Of a stretch of 64,000 bases of DNA, positions 1 through 11,244 are shown piece after piece. Origin of the DNA: Lepturacanthus savala (Eukaryota; Chordata; Actinopteri; Scombriformes; Trichiuridae); contig CM060467.1 in the NCBI GenBank assembly GCA_030544235.1, positions 3,098,001-3,162,000 on the forward strand, given 5' to 3'. Position numbers and translations under genes: made by a program. The first letter of the stretch is position 1; every line of letters begins with the position of its first letter. A model generated the notes under the pieces. It was given only the letters and a program-made list of their open reading frames with translations, made no database searches and was not told the DNA's origin.

Positions 1-770
1 GAGAAACACCAGGTCTCTATTCTAGGACAGCAGCTTTACTTTTCCTTCAGATTACAGAACACCTTGTTTATTTTCTTACTGAGATTCTGAAGAAGTCGAA
101 TCAATCCTTCAACACTCGCTCATACGTCAACGATCGGCCGGAGAAGACGAGCCGTTCCAGGCGTTAGATTGGTCATAATTGTTTGGACAAATAGCGGCGC
201 TTCGATCGAGTCTCAAAAAACTGAGAAGTGAAACATTTTCACCATTGATTTTGCGATTTCTCCCCGAGAAAAAACATAAAGAAGTGGAGGATCAGACGTC
301 TGCTTCAACAATGGAGAAACAGGAGGAGAAAAGGAGTCTGGGTCTAATCTCTGAGTCTAATGTGATTAGAAATTAGATGTTTTTTCTTCTTTTTTTTTGG
401 ACTTTCACACGGTGACGCTTCAGCTTTGTTAAAAAAAGAAAAGATGATTGTTTGAATCAAAGGCCGCGGCGTCGGCTTCTGAAACTACTATTGATCTGTG
501 AGAAGAAAAGACTGTGACAACATCGAAAATAAGTTTCCCAGCATCCAGGCTTGATGTTTGAGGAATAAACGGCTTGTACTTAAGTTTTTATTGTAGCTTC
601 ACACGTCTGCTTCATGTTCCGTTCGTTTTTAAGCAGCTGGTTCCGTGTTTTTACAGGATAAAACTTTCTGTAACACTTTACTTTTACAGGTTCTAACAGC
701 TTCATATAAAACATGAATGGTTCATGAGACCAAACCTTTCATGAATGAGGAAGACAGAACCACCAAAATA
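1..770. other. Unique sequence, no gene recognised
   Basis: No repeat family, splice-bounded frame or RNA gene is evident. An open frame of about 65 codons near 179-376 starts at TTG and has no recognisable domain, so it is not called. Confidence 0.4.
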
Positions 771-824
771 AAAGTCCTAAAAACGGCAAAGCAGAATTTT
801 GTTCCAAACCTCTTTACCTGTGTG

Positions 825-1265
825 TGATTCTACTGCAGCAATAGAATTAAAATCTCTATTATAGAACCATTTTAAATCATTTATATCACACATTTCTAGT
901 CCAAACTTTTTGGAAAGACAACAAGATAAAAAAGCGATTTTAAAATGGCAAGAACTGATGCATAATTTAACATATACAAGCATATTTGCTGAGAATGAAT
1001 GAAAAAATGCATTTTATCTTTCTCAAAAAAGGCAAAAAATCACCTTAAGTGAAAGAAGAACCTCAGTCTTTAACCATGTGTTGCAGTGTGTGGTTCTACT
1101 GCAGCAGGTCAATGCATCAACATATATTATCACAGTATTGCAATAGAATTAAAATCTTTATCATAAGACGATTTAAATAGTTTATATCACAGATTTCCAT
1201 CCAGATCTACAGACTCAAAGGATCAAAAGTGACGAGATAAAAAAAGAGATTTTAGAATTTTATTT
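825..1265. repeat. Diverged tandem duplication, ~270-bp unit
   Basis: The segment at about 825-955 (TTCTACTGCAGCA, then AATAGAATTAAAATC, a TTTATATCACA stretch and AAGATAAAAAAG) recurs at about 1095-1260 in the same order with an insertion of some 40 bases. The copies are clearly related but diverged. No coding content is seen. Confidence 0.55.
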
Positions 1266-1414
1266 AAATTCAAATTGATTAAAAAAGACTGAAAGAGAAA
1301 AGGAAGAGATGCTGAAAAAGACTGAGTTTCTTCTTTCACTTGATGCATTTGTCGGCGTCATGTTAGAACCTATAATTCACTTAAAGACTTTTATCTAACA
1401 TTCCTGATCAGATG

Positions 1415-2190
1415 TTTCCTTATGAAAATCTTCCATAGCAAAGTCAAACAGATGAACCAGATCAGGTTCTAGTGGTGACTGTGGAGTAACTTTTAGAAAA
1501 AGCCTTTATTTTTCTGTTTGTGCTTCTTACACCTGATTAATTTTACTGAGGTTAATTTTATTATGAATATAATAACGAGTTACAGCGACGGAGCCAAAAC
1601 CATCATCGAGGCTCATCTCAATACACAACAACTGGTAAAAGATCATTCATGATTAAAGCTCCATCAGACTGGAATTATCTTATTAGATTTATAGCACATT
1701 ATAATCTCAGTTTGTAATTATCATTATGCTAAACTTATCCTGCTATTGTTATGGTTATTTTGCCATAGAAATGTGCTCATTCTGTACAACTTTCATTGTT
1801 CTATGTCTGTAGTTTGTGTTTATTGTAGTTCAACAGCTTGAAAACCTGAGGATTCCTCTTCCTCTCAGGGTTGGGATCTTAAAGTGTTTAATAGTTTTGT
1901 TCTTCTAACAAAACTAGAGAAAAAGCTCGTGTGAGGTATTAATTTCCAGGTGTAAGAAGCAGGAACAGAAAAATCAACTTGACCAAAGGCTTTTTATAAA
2001 CTCAGAGTCTGATCTGGTTGATCTGTTTGAGGTTTTTCTTCATACAAATTCACTAAAATCCCAGCTGTTACGGTCATTTTGCCACAGAGATGTGCTTATT
2101 TTGTACTTTTTATGTCCGTTGTTCTATGTCTGTAGATCATTGATTGTTTCTTTCCTTCTTGAAAACCAGAGGATTCCTCTCGAGGGGTTT
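1415..2190. repeat. Compound duplication: one inverted and one direct repeat pair
   Basis: Segment A (about 1415-1560; AACAGATGAACCAGATCAG, then GCTTCTTACACCTG) is repeated in reverse complement at about 1925-2045. Segment B (about 1745-1865; ATTTTGCCATAGAAATGTGC, then GAGGATTCCTCT) is repeated directly at about 2065-2185. The order A, B, inverted A, B suggests duplication with inversion or two insertions of an element with related ends. Arms are some 75-85 percent alike by eye. Confidence 0.6.
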
Positions 2191-2199
2191 TATCCGACT

Positions 2200-2880
2200 C
2201 AATCAATGTTTGAATGAACGTCTCTAACGTTCCATCAGAACCTCGACGCCTCAGCTTTTGTTGGTCCAGACTTGGATAATTACCAGTAGATTTACCCTCC
2301 TCCTCCTCCTCCTCCTCCTCTATAATATAGCTGCTCCTCCCTCCTCCCCTGACAGATCGAACCCTGCTGCAGCCTCTTATGATTCAGGCCGAGCTGCCAC
2401 GTGCCGACAAGGTTATGAGGAATTGGCCCAATTCTGGCTCTGATCGCCACATTTACCGGAGCTGAGGACCCGGAGTTGGAGGCTGAAGATGTATGTGCTG
2501 CCGCTGACGTTTGTGTTGTTGGAGGAGAGAGGAGAGACAATCACAACCCTGATCAGTCATCCAGACAGTCGGGGAGATGGGAAACGACTGCAGCCGGCGG
2601 CGGCGTTATGGATGGAGGAGGCAGCCGCTGATAATGGATTCCACACCAACCCTGATTTATCAATTGAAATATCGGTGTTATCATCGGCATCGTCTGCGTC
2701 ATCTATCTTCAATAACGACTGGATTCAGACTCTGCAGCTGCTGCTATGGACTCTACACAAAATATAAAATATCTAAAAAAAAAATCATCCTGCCACAGTT
2801 TCATGACCTTTACATCAAAAACTCTAGGCGGGGTTTGTCAAAGAATAAATCTCCTCCAATAACAAGACTCTCAAGTGGAA
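2200..2880. promoter_or_regulatory. Candidate conserved non-coding element, GC-richer
   Basis: This block is richer in GC and CpG than its surroundings and has no dispersed repeat. The densest part is 2350-2480, with an E-box CACGTG near 2399 and a GAGGAATTGGCC stretch. A short CTC-triplet run lies at 2297-2320. Open frames here lack recognisable domains and overlap on both strands. It could be regulatory DNA or simply unique sequence; conservation cannot be tested from one sequence. Confidence 0.25.
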
Positions 2881-2883
2881 TGT

Positions 2884-2975
2884 AATGAGTAGTTTTACTC
2901 AACTACTTTTATTTCCATTTGATTCTACTTTGTATATTTCAGAGGGAAATATTGTACTTTCAGAGGTCGTTTGAT
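2884..2975 (+). repeat. Fragment of the AGTACTT dispersed repeat
   Basis: TAGTTTTACTCAACTACTTT followed by TTTGATTCTACTTTG and AGAGGGAAATATTGTACTTT is a diverged piece of the family seen at 14.2, 15.1, 18.5 and 63.0 kb. It directly abuts the left end of a TTAA-type element. Confidence 0.6.
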
Positions 2976-3450
2976 CCCTCTATTCCATGAAATAGTACTT
3001 AGATGTGGTAAAAACTCTTTTGAATGTGTTTTTATTACTTAAAATGGCCTAAATAATAGATATATTAAAATAAAAAGTTGTAAACATAGTCTCAGGATAG
3101 GGATAGTCTCATGCTATGTAAATTAATGGGACTCCATTAGGTTGTGTACACTTATAAAAAAAAAACTTATGTAAAAACTTGTATTAAATATTTAAAAAAA
3201 AGTTTACCCACCCTTGACAGTGAGTTTAATTTTAATTTAGTAAAAAAATTCAGAATTCTGAATAAAAGTAATGCTCACATGTCAAATGTCCATGAGCAAT
3301 AGGGATATCCTGGTCATGTGACCTCATAAATTGTGCATCCTTCAAAATAAAAGCCCCCTTTTTCCACCCCTAGCTGTAAAAACACAGCTTTTTAGAAATA
3401 TTAAGATAAATGAATTGTAACCATAAGGAAACACTATGCAAAAGTTGTTC
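2976..3450 (-). mobile_element. TTAA-type (piggyBac-like) non-autonomous element, copy 1
   Basis: The left terminus CCCTCTATTCCATGAAAT follows TTGAT, a decayed TTAA site. The interior carries the blocks TTTGAATGTGTTTTTATTA, GGCCTAAATAATAGATATAT and GGGACTCCATTAGGTTGT. The family's ~90-bp conserved core lies at 3271-3362 (AGCAATAGGGATATCCTGG through AAAATAAAAGCCCCCTT). The right end near 3450 has lost its AGGG terminus. Strand refers to the frame GAFILKD inside the core. No transposase is present. Confidence 0.65.
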
Positions 3451-3464
3451 ATGACAAACATGGA

Positions 3465-5000
3465 ATACACAAAGTGGTAAAAAACACAAAAATGAATGAA
3501 TCTTAGTTAAAATATAAATGTCAGTGACAAATCTGCCATGTGATGTGACCCTAGAAACTTGGTACCAGATAATTTAACTCTCTTAAAAAGGTTTTAAAAG
3601 ATTAAAACACACGTTATCAACAAGTTCTATATTCTAAGTGGATGATTTATTTAAAATTCATCACTTTTTAAGTTGCACCATTTGACATTTTGTGTCAATA
3701 AATGTTCTTTTAAATAAGAAACCAACATGAACACAAAATGTTTAATACACATTTTGTGCATTAAACAAAATGTGTATTAAACAAACATCTTGCCAAACAT
3801 TATTTGTCGCATAACATTTACCTAATAATTTACTTTGTCTTTTGTCTTTGTATTATGTTAATTATTTATTTAAACCACTGTACAGAAACCAGATTCGGCA
3901 TGAATGAATTTTGCCAATAAAGCTGATTCTGATTCTGTGTGAGAGATAATCATCAAAGGTTGATCAAAGTGGACGTTAATACGTCGTTTTCTCTCTCGTT
4001 GAGTTTAATCGTCCGTCTCGATGTCGCCGTCGTCTGCACCTTTAAGGTCGAGGAGGCAAACTGCAGAATTAAAATCCTACTTGAACTCGACTGTCGAGGA
4101 CTCATCGAGTGAATCAAGGACTCAGTGATTTTCTCTCCAAACTCTCAGTGATTGAACTCCACGCTGCAGCATCACATCAGGTCCTGAACTACACGTTAAA
4201 CTGCTGCTAGAGACCAGGATGTTGTTCTGTTCTCATGCTCAGGTCACGTTATCTGCATAGTTTGTTTAGGACGATGTCGTAGGATGAATAAATGGCTTTT
4301 AAGAGCTTTTAATGGTTGTTAAACATGTTTTTTTTGCAGGATTTGGAAACTAAAGCTCAAAAAAGCCAAATTGTTTAAGTGTAACATGTAGATTCTACCA
4401 TATTTAGTCATGTTTTGTGGTTTAATATCATTAAATAATGTTATTTATCTTGTGTAAACCTCCAGAACAGCAGGTGGCAGCACTGAGTTTAAACATTTTT
4501 AATATAATTAATAATTTATTAAAGTTGAACACCACTGTTGAAACATGTTTATATTATTTAAAGTAACTAATAATGTCAGAATTGACTTTTATTTAATTAT
4601 TACTAATGATTTTCGCACCGTTAATACACTGTTAAGTATTTGAAATGTTCAAACATACATATAATTTCATTTGATTTGATTTTAATTAATCGTGTTGTAT
4701 CATTTTAAATATATATTTATATAATTAAGATATATATAATTAAGATGATCAATAGATCGCTGATTTGCATATTTATATGTGAGTATAAAGACGACTTGTT
4801 TGCTTTCATTCATCATGATGAAGTCAACGGCTGCAGAATAACGACGCCATCTGTGTTCAGATTAGTTCACTTAAGCTTCACTTTCACTGATTTACAATAA
4901 AATAAAAACCTGATTTATGTCATGTAGTTGATCTGCTTTCATGTCTCCATTAGAGAAGGAATAAATAACAAACTCAGGCTTTTTCTGCACATATTTAACC
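3465..5000. other. AT-rich intergenic or intronic sequence
   Basis: No gene is seen. A local direct repeat of about 20 bases (CACAAAATGTTTAATACACA and relatives) lies at 3730-3785. 4200-4790 is plain AT-rich sequence with TATA-rich stretches around 4700-4745. Confidence 0.4.
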
Positions 5001-5004
5001 TCCT

Positions 5005-5163
5005 GCTGGTTTCTGTAGTCTCTATAATAGCAAACTGATGATCTTTAGGTTGAATATTCGGCTTTGGATCAACATTTTACACCATTTATGAACTACTAAT
5101 CAATCATTTCAATAATAGATAGATTAATTAACTATCATAAATGGCCATTAGTTGCAGCTCTAA
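5005..5163 (+). repeat. GCTGCAAC-ended dispersed repeat, 5'-truncated
   Basis: This contains TTTCTGTAGTCTCTATAATA, AAACTGATGATCTTT and the right terminus TTAGTTGCAGCTCTAAT. It matches the right two thirds of the family found complete at 14538-14780. The family has terminal inverted repeats around GAGCTGCAAC/GTTGCAGCTC and no coding capacity, so it is probably a non-autonomous DNA transposon. Confidence 0.7.
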
Positions 5164-5164
5164 T

Positions 5165-5905
5165 GATAATCAACATGTACAGTAAGAATAATTATTTTAA
5201 GAGCTGTAAACATATATAATCTATAAATGAAACAGCATTTTTATTATACAGAACAAAGCTGCTGATTCCTCCAGCTCAGCCCTAATAAATGATTTAATAA
5301 TAATCAATTTAATAATAATTGATTTTCTCCCAGAGAGTGGGGTCCTGCTGCTGAACTAGAAACACGTGGATAATTATATATATTTCACGTCTATGTCTTG
5401 CTGTTTAAAGTGCAGCAGAGTGAGGAGGCTAATCCCAGCAGGCTGCTGTTTCTGGGGGTTAGCATCACTCTCCTGTAGCGGCTAACTGTTAGCGACGCTG
5501 TCGGCTAATGTTACATGAGCAGGGTTGAGTCTTTGTTGTTGGTGTTTACATGTTGTTTATCTGTCATTAGCCGCCTCCTCCACTTCCTGTTAATTAAAGT
5601 GAATTTACAGTAAAGTCGACACGTGAGTTTTGAGACGCAATTAACCTCGACGACCCCGGCTAACGCTAACGACCAGGAATTAATTATATATAGCAAAGTC
5701 TGACCCAGATGAGATATAAAAAAATACAGTAGAAACGGTTTAGGATTTATTTACACCTGGATTATAAAAATAAAACAATCTCCATCATATGAATGTGAAT
5801 CATGAGAAAACAGAAGCAGCAGCTGAGAAAGTCACAGGTTTTATTACTGATTTTTTTCTACATTGATTTAATGTCAATATGAGACAGATGAGTATTATAT
5901 TTTCT
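5165..5905. other. Unique sequence, no gene recognised
   Basis: No coding frame with splice signals and no known repeat was identified. 5380-5700 is somewhat richer in CpG than its surroundings. Confidence 0.35.
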
Positions 5906-5908
5906 TAG

Positions 5909-5910
<2 letters not shown>

Positions 5911-5942
<32 letters not shown>
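5911..5942. repeat. (GT)16 microsatellite
   Basis: Sixteen uninterrupted GT dinucleotides. Confidence 0.95.
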
Positions 5943-5943
<1 letters not shown>

Positions 5944-6019
5944 ATCATATGAATATTTGCTGCTTGATTTGATGTCAACTTTATTATTTGTGTTTGACAT
6001 GTAAATATTAGTCATTCAT

Positions 6020-6500
6020 TTCACACACAGGTGTGTGTGTGTGCGATAGTCGTGTGTGTGTCTGTGCGTACATGTTGTTGTTGAGTGTGTGTTATGAAGT
6101 GTGTGTAGCAGTGTTTGTGTGTATGTGTAATAGTTGTGTGTGTGTGATAATAGTGTGTGTAGCAGCATATGTGATAGTAGTGTGTGTATGTGTGTGTAGC
6201 TGAGTGTGTTAGTAGTGTATGAAGCAGTGTGGGTGTGTGTGATAGTTGTGTGTATGTGGTAGTAGCATGTGTCAGTGTGTTTGTTGCAGTGTGTCTAGCA
6301 GTGTTTGTGTGTGTGTGTGATAGTTGTGTGTATGTGGTAGTAGCATGTGTCAGTGTGTTTGTTGCAGTGTGTCTAGCAGTGTTTGTGTGTGTGTGTGATA
6401 GTAGTGTGTGTATCTAGCAGTTTTTGTGTGAAAGTGTGATATAGCTATGTGTGTGTGATGCAGTGTGTGTATGATAGGTGTGTGTGTGTGTGTGTATGAG
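6020..6500. repeat. Degenerate GT-rich tract with ~80-bp tandem duplication
   Basis: TGTGTG runs are interrupted by AGCAG, TAGT and ATAGTTG. The segment from about 6235 to 6312 (GATAGTTGTGTGTATGTGGT, then AGTAGCATGTGTCAG, then GCAGTGTGTCTAGCAG) is repeated almost exactly at 6320-6390. An open frame of 62 codons over it is a by-product. Confidence 0.85.
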
Positions 6501-6756
6501 TTAACCCTCTATTTCATAGTGTGGCAAGAATATCTTTATCTTTACTTTACTACATAGCTGTGATATAAAATCAGTTTTTACAGTTAGGTGTGTGCTTTTA
6601 TTTTGAAGGACATACAATTTGACTTACATAGCATGAAACTATTCTGAGACTGTTTACTTTTTAAAAATCTTTTCTTATATTTCCTAAATATATCTATGTA
6701 TATGAACATTTTTATCATGTCGAAGTAATATTTGATGCAATTGTTAAAAGGGTTAA
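6501..6756. mobile_element. Short TTAA-type element with intact target duplication, copy 2
   Basis: TTAA at 6501-6504 is followed by CCCTCTATTTCATAG. The other end is AAAAGGG followed by TTAA at 6753-6756. The 248-bp body carries family blocks (GTGATATAAAATCAGTTTTT, GCTTTTATTTTGAAGGACAT, TAGCATGAAACTATTCTGAG) but has lost most of the conserved core. TTAA duplications and CCCT/AGGG ends are hallmarks of the piggyBac superfamily; assignment rests on these alone. Confidence 0.75.
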
Positions 6757-7283
6757 ATTTGCTGCTAAATAACAACCAAACTGACTGAAATAATCACAGA
6801 TTTGGTTCAGAAAAAGCAAAGAAAACCTGGTTTAACAGGAGTCGTGGGGGTCGTGTTGTTTTAATCGATGAACACTACAGCTCCGAGTTAATCAAAGATC
6901 CACAGATCCTGTCCTGGATAAATGACATTAGCATATATCGAGTTCCAGGATCAGTCCGACTCTGACTCTACAGCAACATGAGATGGTATCAACCTGAAGC
7001 TCAAACATCAAACATCTGCACTTCATCAGTTTGACATTGATTCAGTTTAATGGAGCCGCGTTAGATTCTGAATCGATTAGACTCACGTTGGCTAATTCTG
7101 CTGAAGTGGACGTTCAAATGTCACTGTTTTAACATCAGAGTAGAGATAAGAGCAGATATGAGGAGATAATGTACAAACATTTGACCTGCGATTAGTTAAC
7201 GAGAATTTGAATATTCATTAATGTTTGATGTGCTGTTTCTAATGAAGATCTCTGTGTTATAGCTTTAGTTAAATCCCAGGATT

Positions 7284-7500
7284 ATTGTTCAGTTTTCCTG
7301 CTTTAAATGTTAATAAATGTGGAATATCTCTACAACCATGAAGGTTATAGACTTAAACCTGGAATCAAAAGAAATCTACAACATGTGAGGCGACTACAGA
7401 AGAGTCAGAATCAATTTATGCTGCTGTTATAGAGCAAAAAGAGTTAGAATATTGATAAAAAATACTTTATTTAGTGTTGTAGTTGAGATTATATGTCAGA
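7284..7500 (+). repeat. Composite dispersed repeat (GTGAGGTGACTACAGAAGAG family)
   Basis: Blocks in order: CAGTTTTCCTGCTTTAAATG, GGAATATCTCTACAACCATG, ACTTAAACCTGGAATCAAAA, CTACAACATGTGAGGCGACT, AGAGTCAGAATCAATTTATG, then AATACTTTATTTAGTG. The same order recurs at 38.05, 47.2 and 50.58 kb, and in reverse at 39.37-39.66 and 49.96-50.06 kb. Elsewhere the family is joined to the 40-bp satellite. Confidence 0.75.
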
Positions 7501-8215
7501 AATATGCATTAAAACTATATATATAAATGAAGTCAAAGATAAAAAGATAAGATAAAAGTCAGAAATTTTAGATAGAAAAATAACATTTTATTTAAATAAT
7601 ATAAACTCATGCATAATACACAAATAATAGGAAATAAATACTACTAAATAAAATAAATGTAAATATTTATTTCAAATTATTGCAGTCCTCTACACTAATG
7701 GTTTTACTTTCTATCATTGTGGAATTATATTAAAAATAAATTCTCTTTTTTTTTTTTTTTGACCCACTGAGGGTCCTCGGACCACACTTTGACAACCACT
7801 GGTTTAAATTAATATAGATTATTTCGAACAAGGTGATTTTACACTGATCCCCTTTGCTGTTTGATCACATGTCACTAGTTCAGCTATAAATCCTTGGTGT
7901 TTTTTGTAATGTCACAAGTTCCAGTTTCATTAAATAAAGCAGAGACCTGCTCTGCTGCAGCTTTAAAGACCTCAGCTTCATCTCAGAGACCTGACGTTTA
8001 GGACTCTGAACCTCTGGGAGGTTCCACAGCTCTAATTAGGACTCTGTCAGGACCAGGACTCGTGGACTAGACTCGCCCCCCTTTCTCCTGTCAGACACCA
8101 CTTCCTCCGGGAAAGAAGCTTCAGAGGAAGCGATTCAGCAATTATCCAACAGCTGGAGAGGGAAAGGTGAAGGGTTTATATTTACCAGTAGAGACCCGTT
8201 AATGGCTGGACAATA
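7500..8215. other. AT-rich unique sequence with poly-T
   Basis: Contains T15 at 7746-7760. 7970-8180 is richer in GC and repeat-free. No gene is recognised. Confidence 0.35.
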
Positions 8216-8220
8216 CACTG

Positions 8221-9040
8221 GGATTATAGGGATTATAGGACATTATATATGTTATAGGACATTATATATATTATAGGACATTATATATGTTATAGGACAT
8301 TATATATGTTATAGGACATTATATATATTATAGGACATTATATATGTTATAGGACATTATATATGTTATAGGACATTATATATATTATAGGACATTATAT
8401 ATATTATAGGACATTACGTATGTTATAGGACATTATATATGTTATAGGACATTATATATGTTATAGGACATTATATATGTTATAGGATAAGGGTTATAGG
8501 ACATTATATATATTATAGGACATTATATATATTATAGGACATTATATATGTTATAGGACATTATATATATTATAGGACATTATATGTGTTATAGGACATT
8601 ATATATGTTATAGGACATTATATATGTTATAGGACATTATATATATTATAGGACATTATATATGTTATAGGACATTATATATGTTATAGGACATTATATA
8701 TATTATCGGACATGGGTTATAGGACATGATATATGCTATAGGACATTATATATGTTATACTATAACATATATAATGTCCTATAACCCATGTACTATAACA
8801 GTTATAGGACATTATATATGTTATAGGACATTATATATGTTATAGGACATTATATATGTTATAGGACATTATATATATTATAGGACATTATATATGTTAT
8901 AGGACATTATATATATTATAGGATAGGGATTATAGGACATTACATATGTTATAGGACATTGTATATGTTATAGGACATTATATATATTATAAGATATGGG
9001 TTATAGGACATTATATATGTTATAAGATATGGGTTATAGG
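8221..9040. repeat. 19-bp minisatellite GTTATAGGACATTATATAT
   Basis: About 40 copies of a 19-bp unit, mostly varying at one position (GTTATAGG or ATTATAGG), with occasional short GGGTTATAGG interruptions. One block is inverted, giving a 47-bp perfect palindrome at 8737-8783. Because the unit itself is partly self-complementary (TATAT), the array should readily extrude. Confidence 0.95.
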
Positions 9041-9044
9041 ACTG

Positions 9045-9510
9045 CTGCTCATCATAACGAGGTTAATTGCTGCAGCCTCTGAGTTTTATCTCTTTTATTT
9101 TATCTATAAACGTTCCTTCATTTATTTTGTTGTTGTCCCAGTAACTAATTAGCATATTTAGATTGTTTCAGATGTTAATTTGGATCAGTAACATCTCCTT
9201 CATCACTCTAAACTAATTATTTTTCTGAATCTCTGATCAGCTAAAGGGGGCGGGGCTTAGTGAAGGTTAACGAGGTGAATCCACCTGGTTTCACATTTCT
9301 CTCATAATCGTTCTCTCTCTGTTAAATTAGCTGGATGAAGATGATGAGTCATTAGTGCTGCTGATAATTAACCGTATGAGAATTATAGGAGTTAAAATCT
9401 CATTAATCAGCATTAATCAGCCACTAATCTGTCCTGGGATGAAAATGAGGAAAAATGCTGCATGAATGTGTGAGAAACGTCTGAAATAAGATGCATTTCA
9501 CTGAACCAGG
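9045..9510. other. Unique sequence, no gene recognised
   Basis: Plain AT-rich DNA with a short GC-richer piece at 9241-9295 (AAAGGGGGCGGGGCTTAG), a possible GC-box. No coding frame is supported. Confidence 0.35.
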
Positions 9511-9514
9511 GAGT

Positions 9515-10120
9515 CAAACAGGTGGCCCGTGGGCCAGAACCGGACCGTGAAAAGTCCAGTCACTGGACGAATGAACAAAACAAATGTGGAACATGTTCCT
9601 GTTTCTTCACAGAAATATGAAATCAGTGAGAAGATTAGTAAATGGTTTGTAGAACAGGAGAAAACTTCACCTGCTGATTAAAATACTAAATACAGTGTAC
9701 TGCAAAAAAATGAAATCATATCAGGGGAAAATATCAGTTATTTAATACAATTAGTCCTATATTGAATAGAATTTTCTGGACTTGGCAGATCATTTTGCTT
9801 ATTTCAAGTTTTTTCAAGAAAAGCCAGATTCATAAGATAAAAAAAATCTCAATTATGAGATAAAAAGTCCAAAATATGAGAAAAAAAGTCAAAATTGATA
9901 TAAATGTCCAAAATATAAAATAAAAAAGGAAATTAAGATAAAAAACGATTTAATTTTATTTTAATAAAGCAAGACTAAACTGACAAAACCTAAGAAAAAC
10001 ATAAATAAACTAAATGATCTCCCAATGGAATAAGATATTTTAAGATAATTTGACTAATTGGACAAATTCTAACAAAAACAAGATATTTTCACTTGATTTA
10101 ATTACTTTTAATATGGAATT
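9515..10120 (+). repeat. GGTGGCCCGTGGGCCAGAAC dispersed repeat, copy 1
   Basis: Starts at GTCAAACAGGTGGCCCGTGG and contains GTTTGTAGAACAGGAGAAAA, GTACTGCAAAAAAATGAAAT and TTTAATACAATTAGTCC. A degenerate ATATGAGATAAAAAGTCCAAA tandem stretch follows (about 9835-9960). It aligns with 12340-12960. A reverse-strand piece lies at 49800-49930. No coding content; probably a non-autonomous DNA transposon. Confidence 0.7.
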
Positions 10121-10698
10121 ACTGTGTTGTCAAAGTGTTGAATTTGCCCTTTTTTCTCATGTCTTCTCTCCTATTTTGTAAATTTAAGGTTAATTAATAG
10201 TTTAAATGTTTAAAATGTATTAAACCTTCATGAAACAACAGAATCCATCAGACCAGGAAGGTTTTTATAACACCTTTTTGTGACTGAAGGACTCTGGTTC
10301 TTTAATACTTTACTAGTTTTTATCCATCCTTTAACCGCAGGAATCAAAGAAAAGTTCATGTTTCTGATCCTGAACAAACTGAGGTCACAGACCAGGTTTC
10401 TCTCCTAAAACCATCGTCTGTTTTTAAAATAGAATCAAAATCCCAGTTTTATTCTTTGGGTTTGATCCAGTCTGAGATTTTACTCTGTTAGTTTCATAGT
10501 TTTATGATTATTCATGTGCAGCATTTTGTTTGTAAAGTGACTTATGAATAAAGTTCAGAATTATAAATTAAAATGATGCAGAAGGTGAGTTGAGACAAAA
10601 CTGCATTTAACAGTTTAATAATATTAGTTATAGTATATTATTATACAACTTTTATCAGTAAAAAACACATTAGAGCATTTTAATGTTGTAGTAGATCA
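10120..10698. other. AT-rich sequence, partly AGTACTT-family internal sequence
   Basis: 10590-10690 (ACTTTTATCAGTAAAAAACA, then TTAGAGCATTTTAATGTTG) resembles 18690-18760 and is internal to the AGTACTT family. The rest shows no feature. Confidence 0.4.
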
Positions 10699-10699
10699 T

Positions 10700-10701
<2 letters not shown>

Positions 10702-10788
<87 letters not shown>
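10702..10788. repeat. (TA)~43 microsatellite
   Basis: Uninterrupted TA dinucleotides over about 87 bases. Confidence 0.95.
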
Positions 10789-10789
<1 letters not shown>

Positions 10790-11240
10790 TGTATATAAAA
10801 TGACTACAGTCACATACCTGATATATACCTGCTCACAGTCCCATTATGAATAGTTGAATAGTTGTAAAATGTAATAATGTAATACTGAAGATATAATATA
10901 ATATATATAATAATGATACCACATCATTACAGAACTACTCCATTATTCAGCTTTCTTGTATTAACATGTAGAATATTTATCTATGTATTCAGTCATTAAA
11001 TCTTCAGCTGCACATTTCACATCATTTTATTAATTGTTTCCTTTAACTAATAGATCAGAGTAGTTGTTATATTATAGTAGTTGCAGCTCTGCAGGTTTTC
11101 ACAGAACAAATATTCCGATGTAACAGAGATATTTGTATAATATCTGGTGTGTGAGCTGGTGTTAAAGTTCAGGTTCTTTTCTCAGGTGAAACATCAATGA
11201 TGAAATATCTCCCTGCTCATAAAGATAATAAGAGAAACGA
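10790..11240. other. AT-rich unique sequence
   Basis: No repeat beyond short ATATAAT runs near 10890 and no coding frame. Confidence 0.35.
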
Positions 11241-11244
11241 GTTC

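Noticed and set aside
179..376. 65-codon frame near the window start
   Set aside because: Initiates at TTG, no domain and no splice signals.
6229..6417. Valine/cysteine-rich frame
   Set aside because: GT-rich tandem tract.
8221..9040. CRISPR-like regular repeats
   Set aside because: Units are contiguous without unique spacers; this is an ordinary minisatellite in eukaryotic DNA. The same applies to the other arrays.
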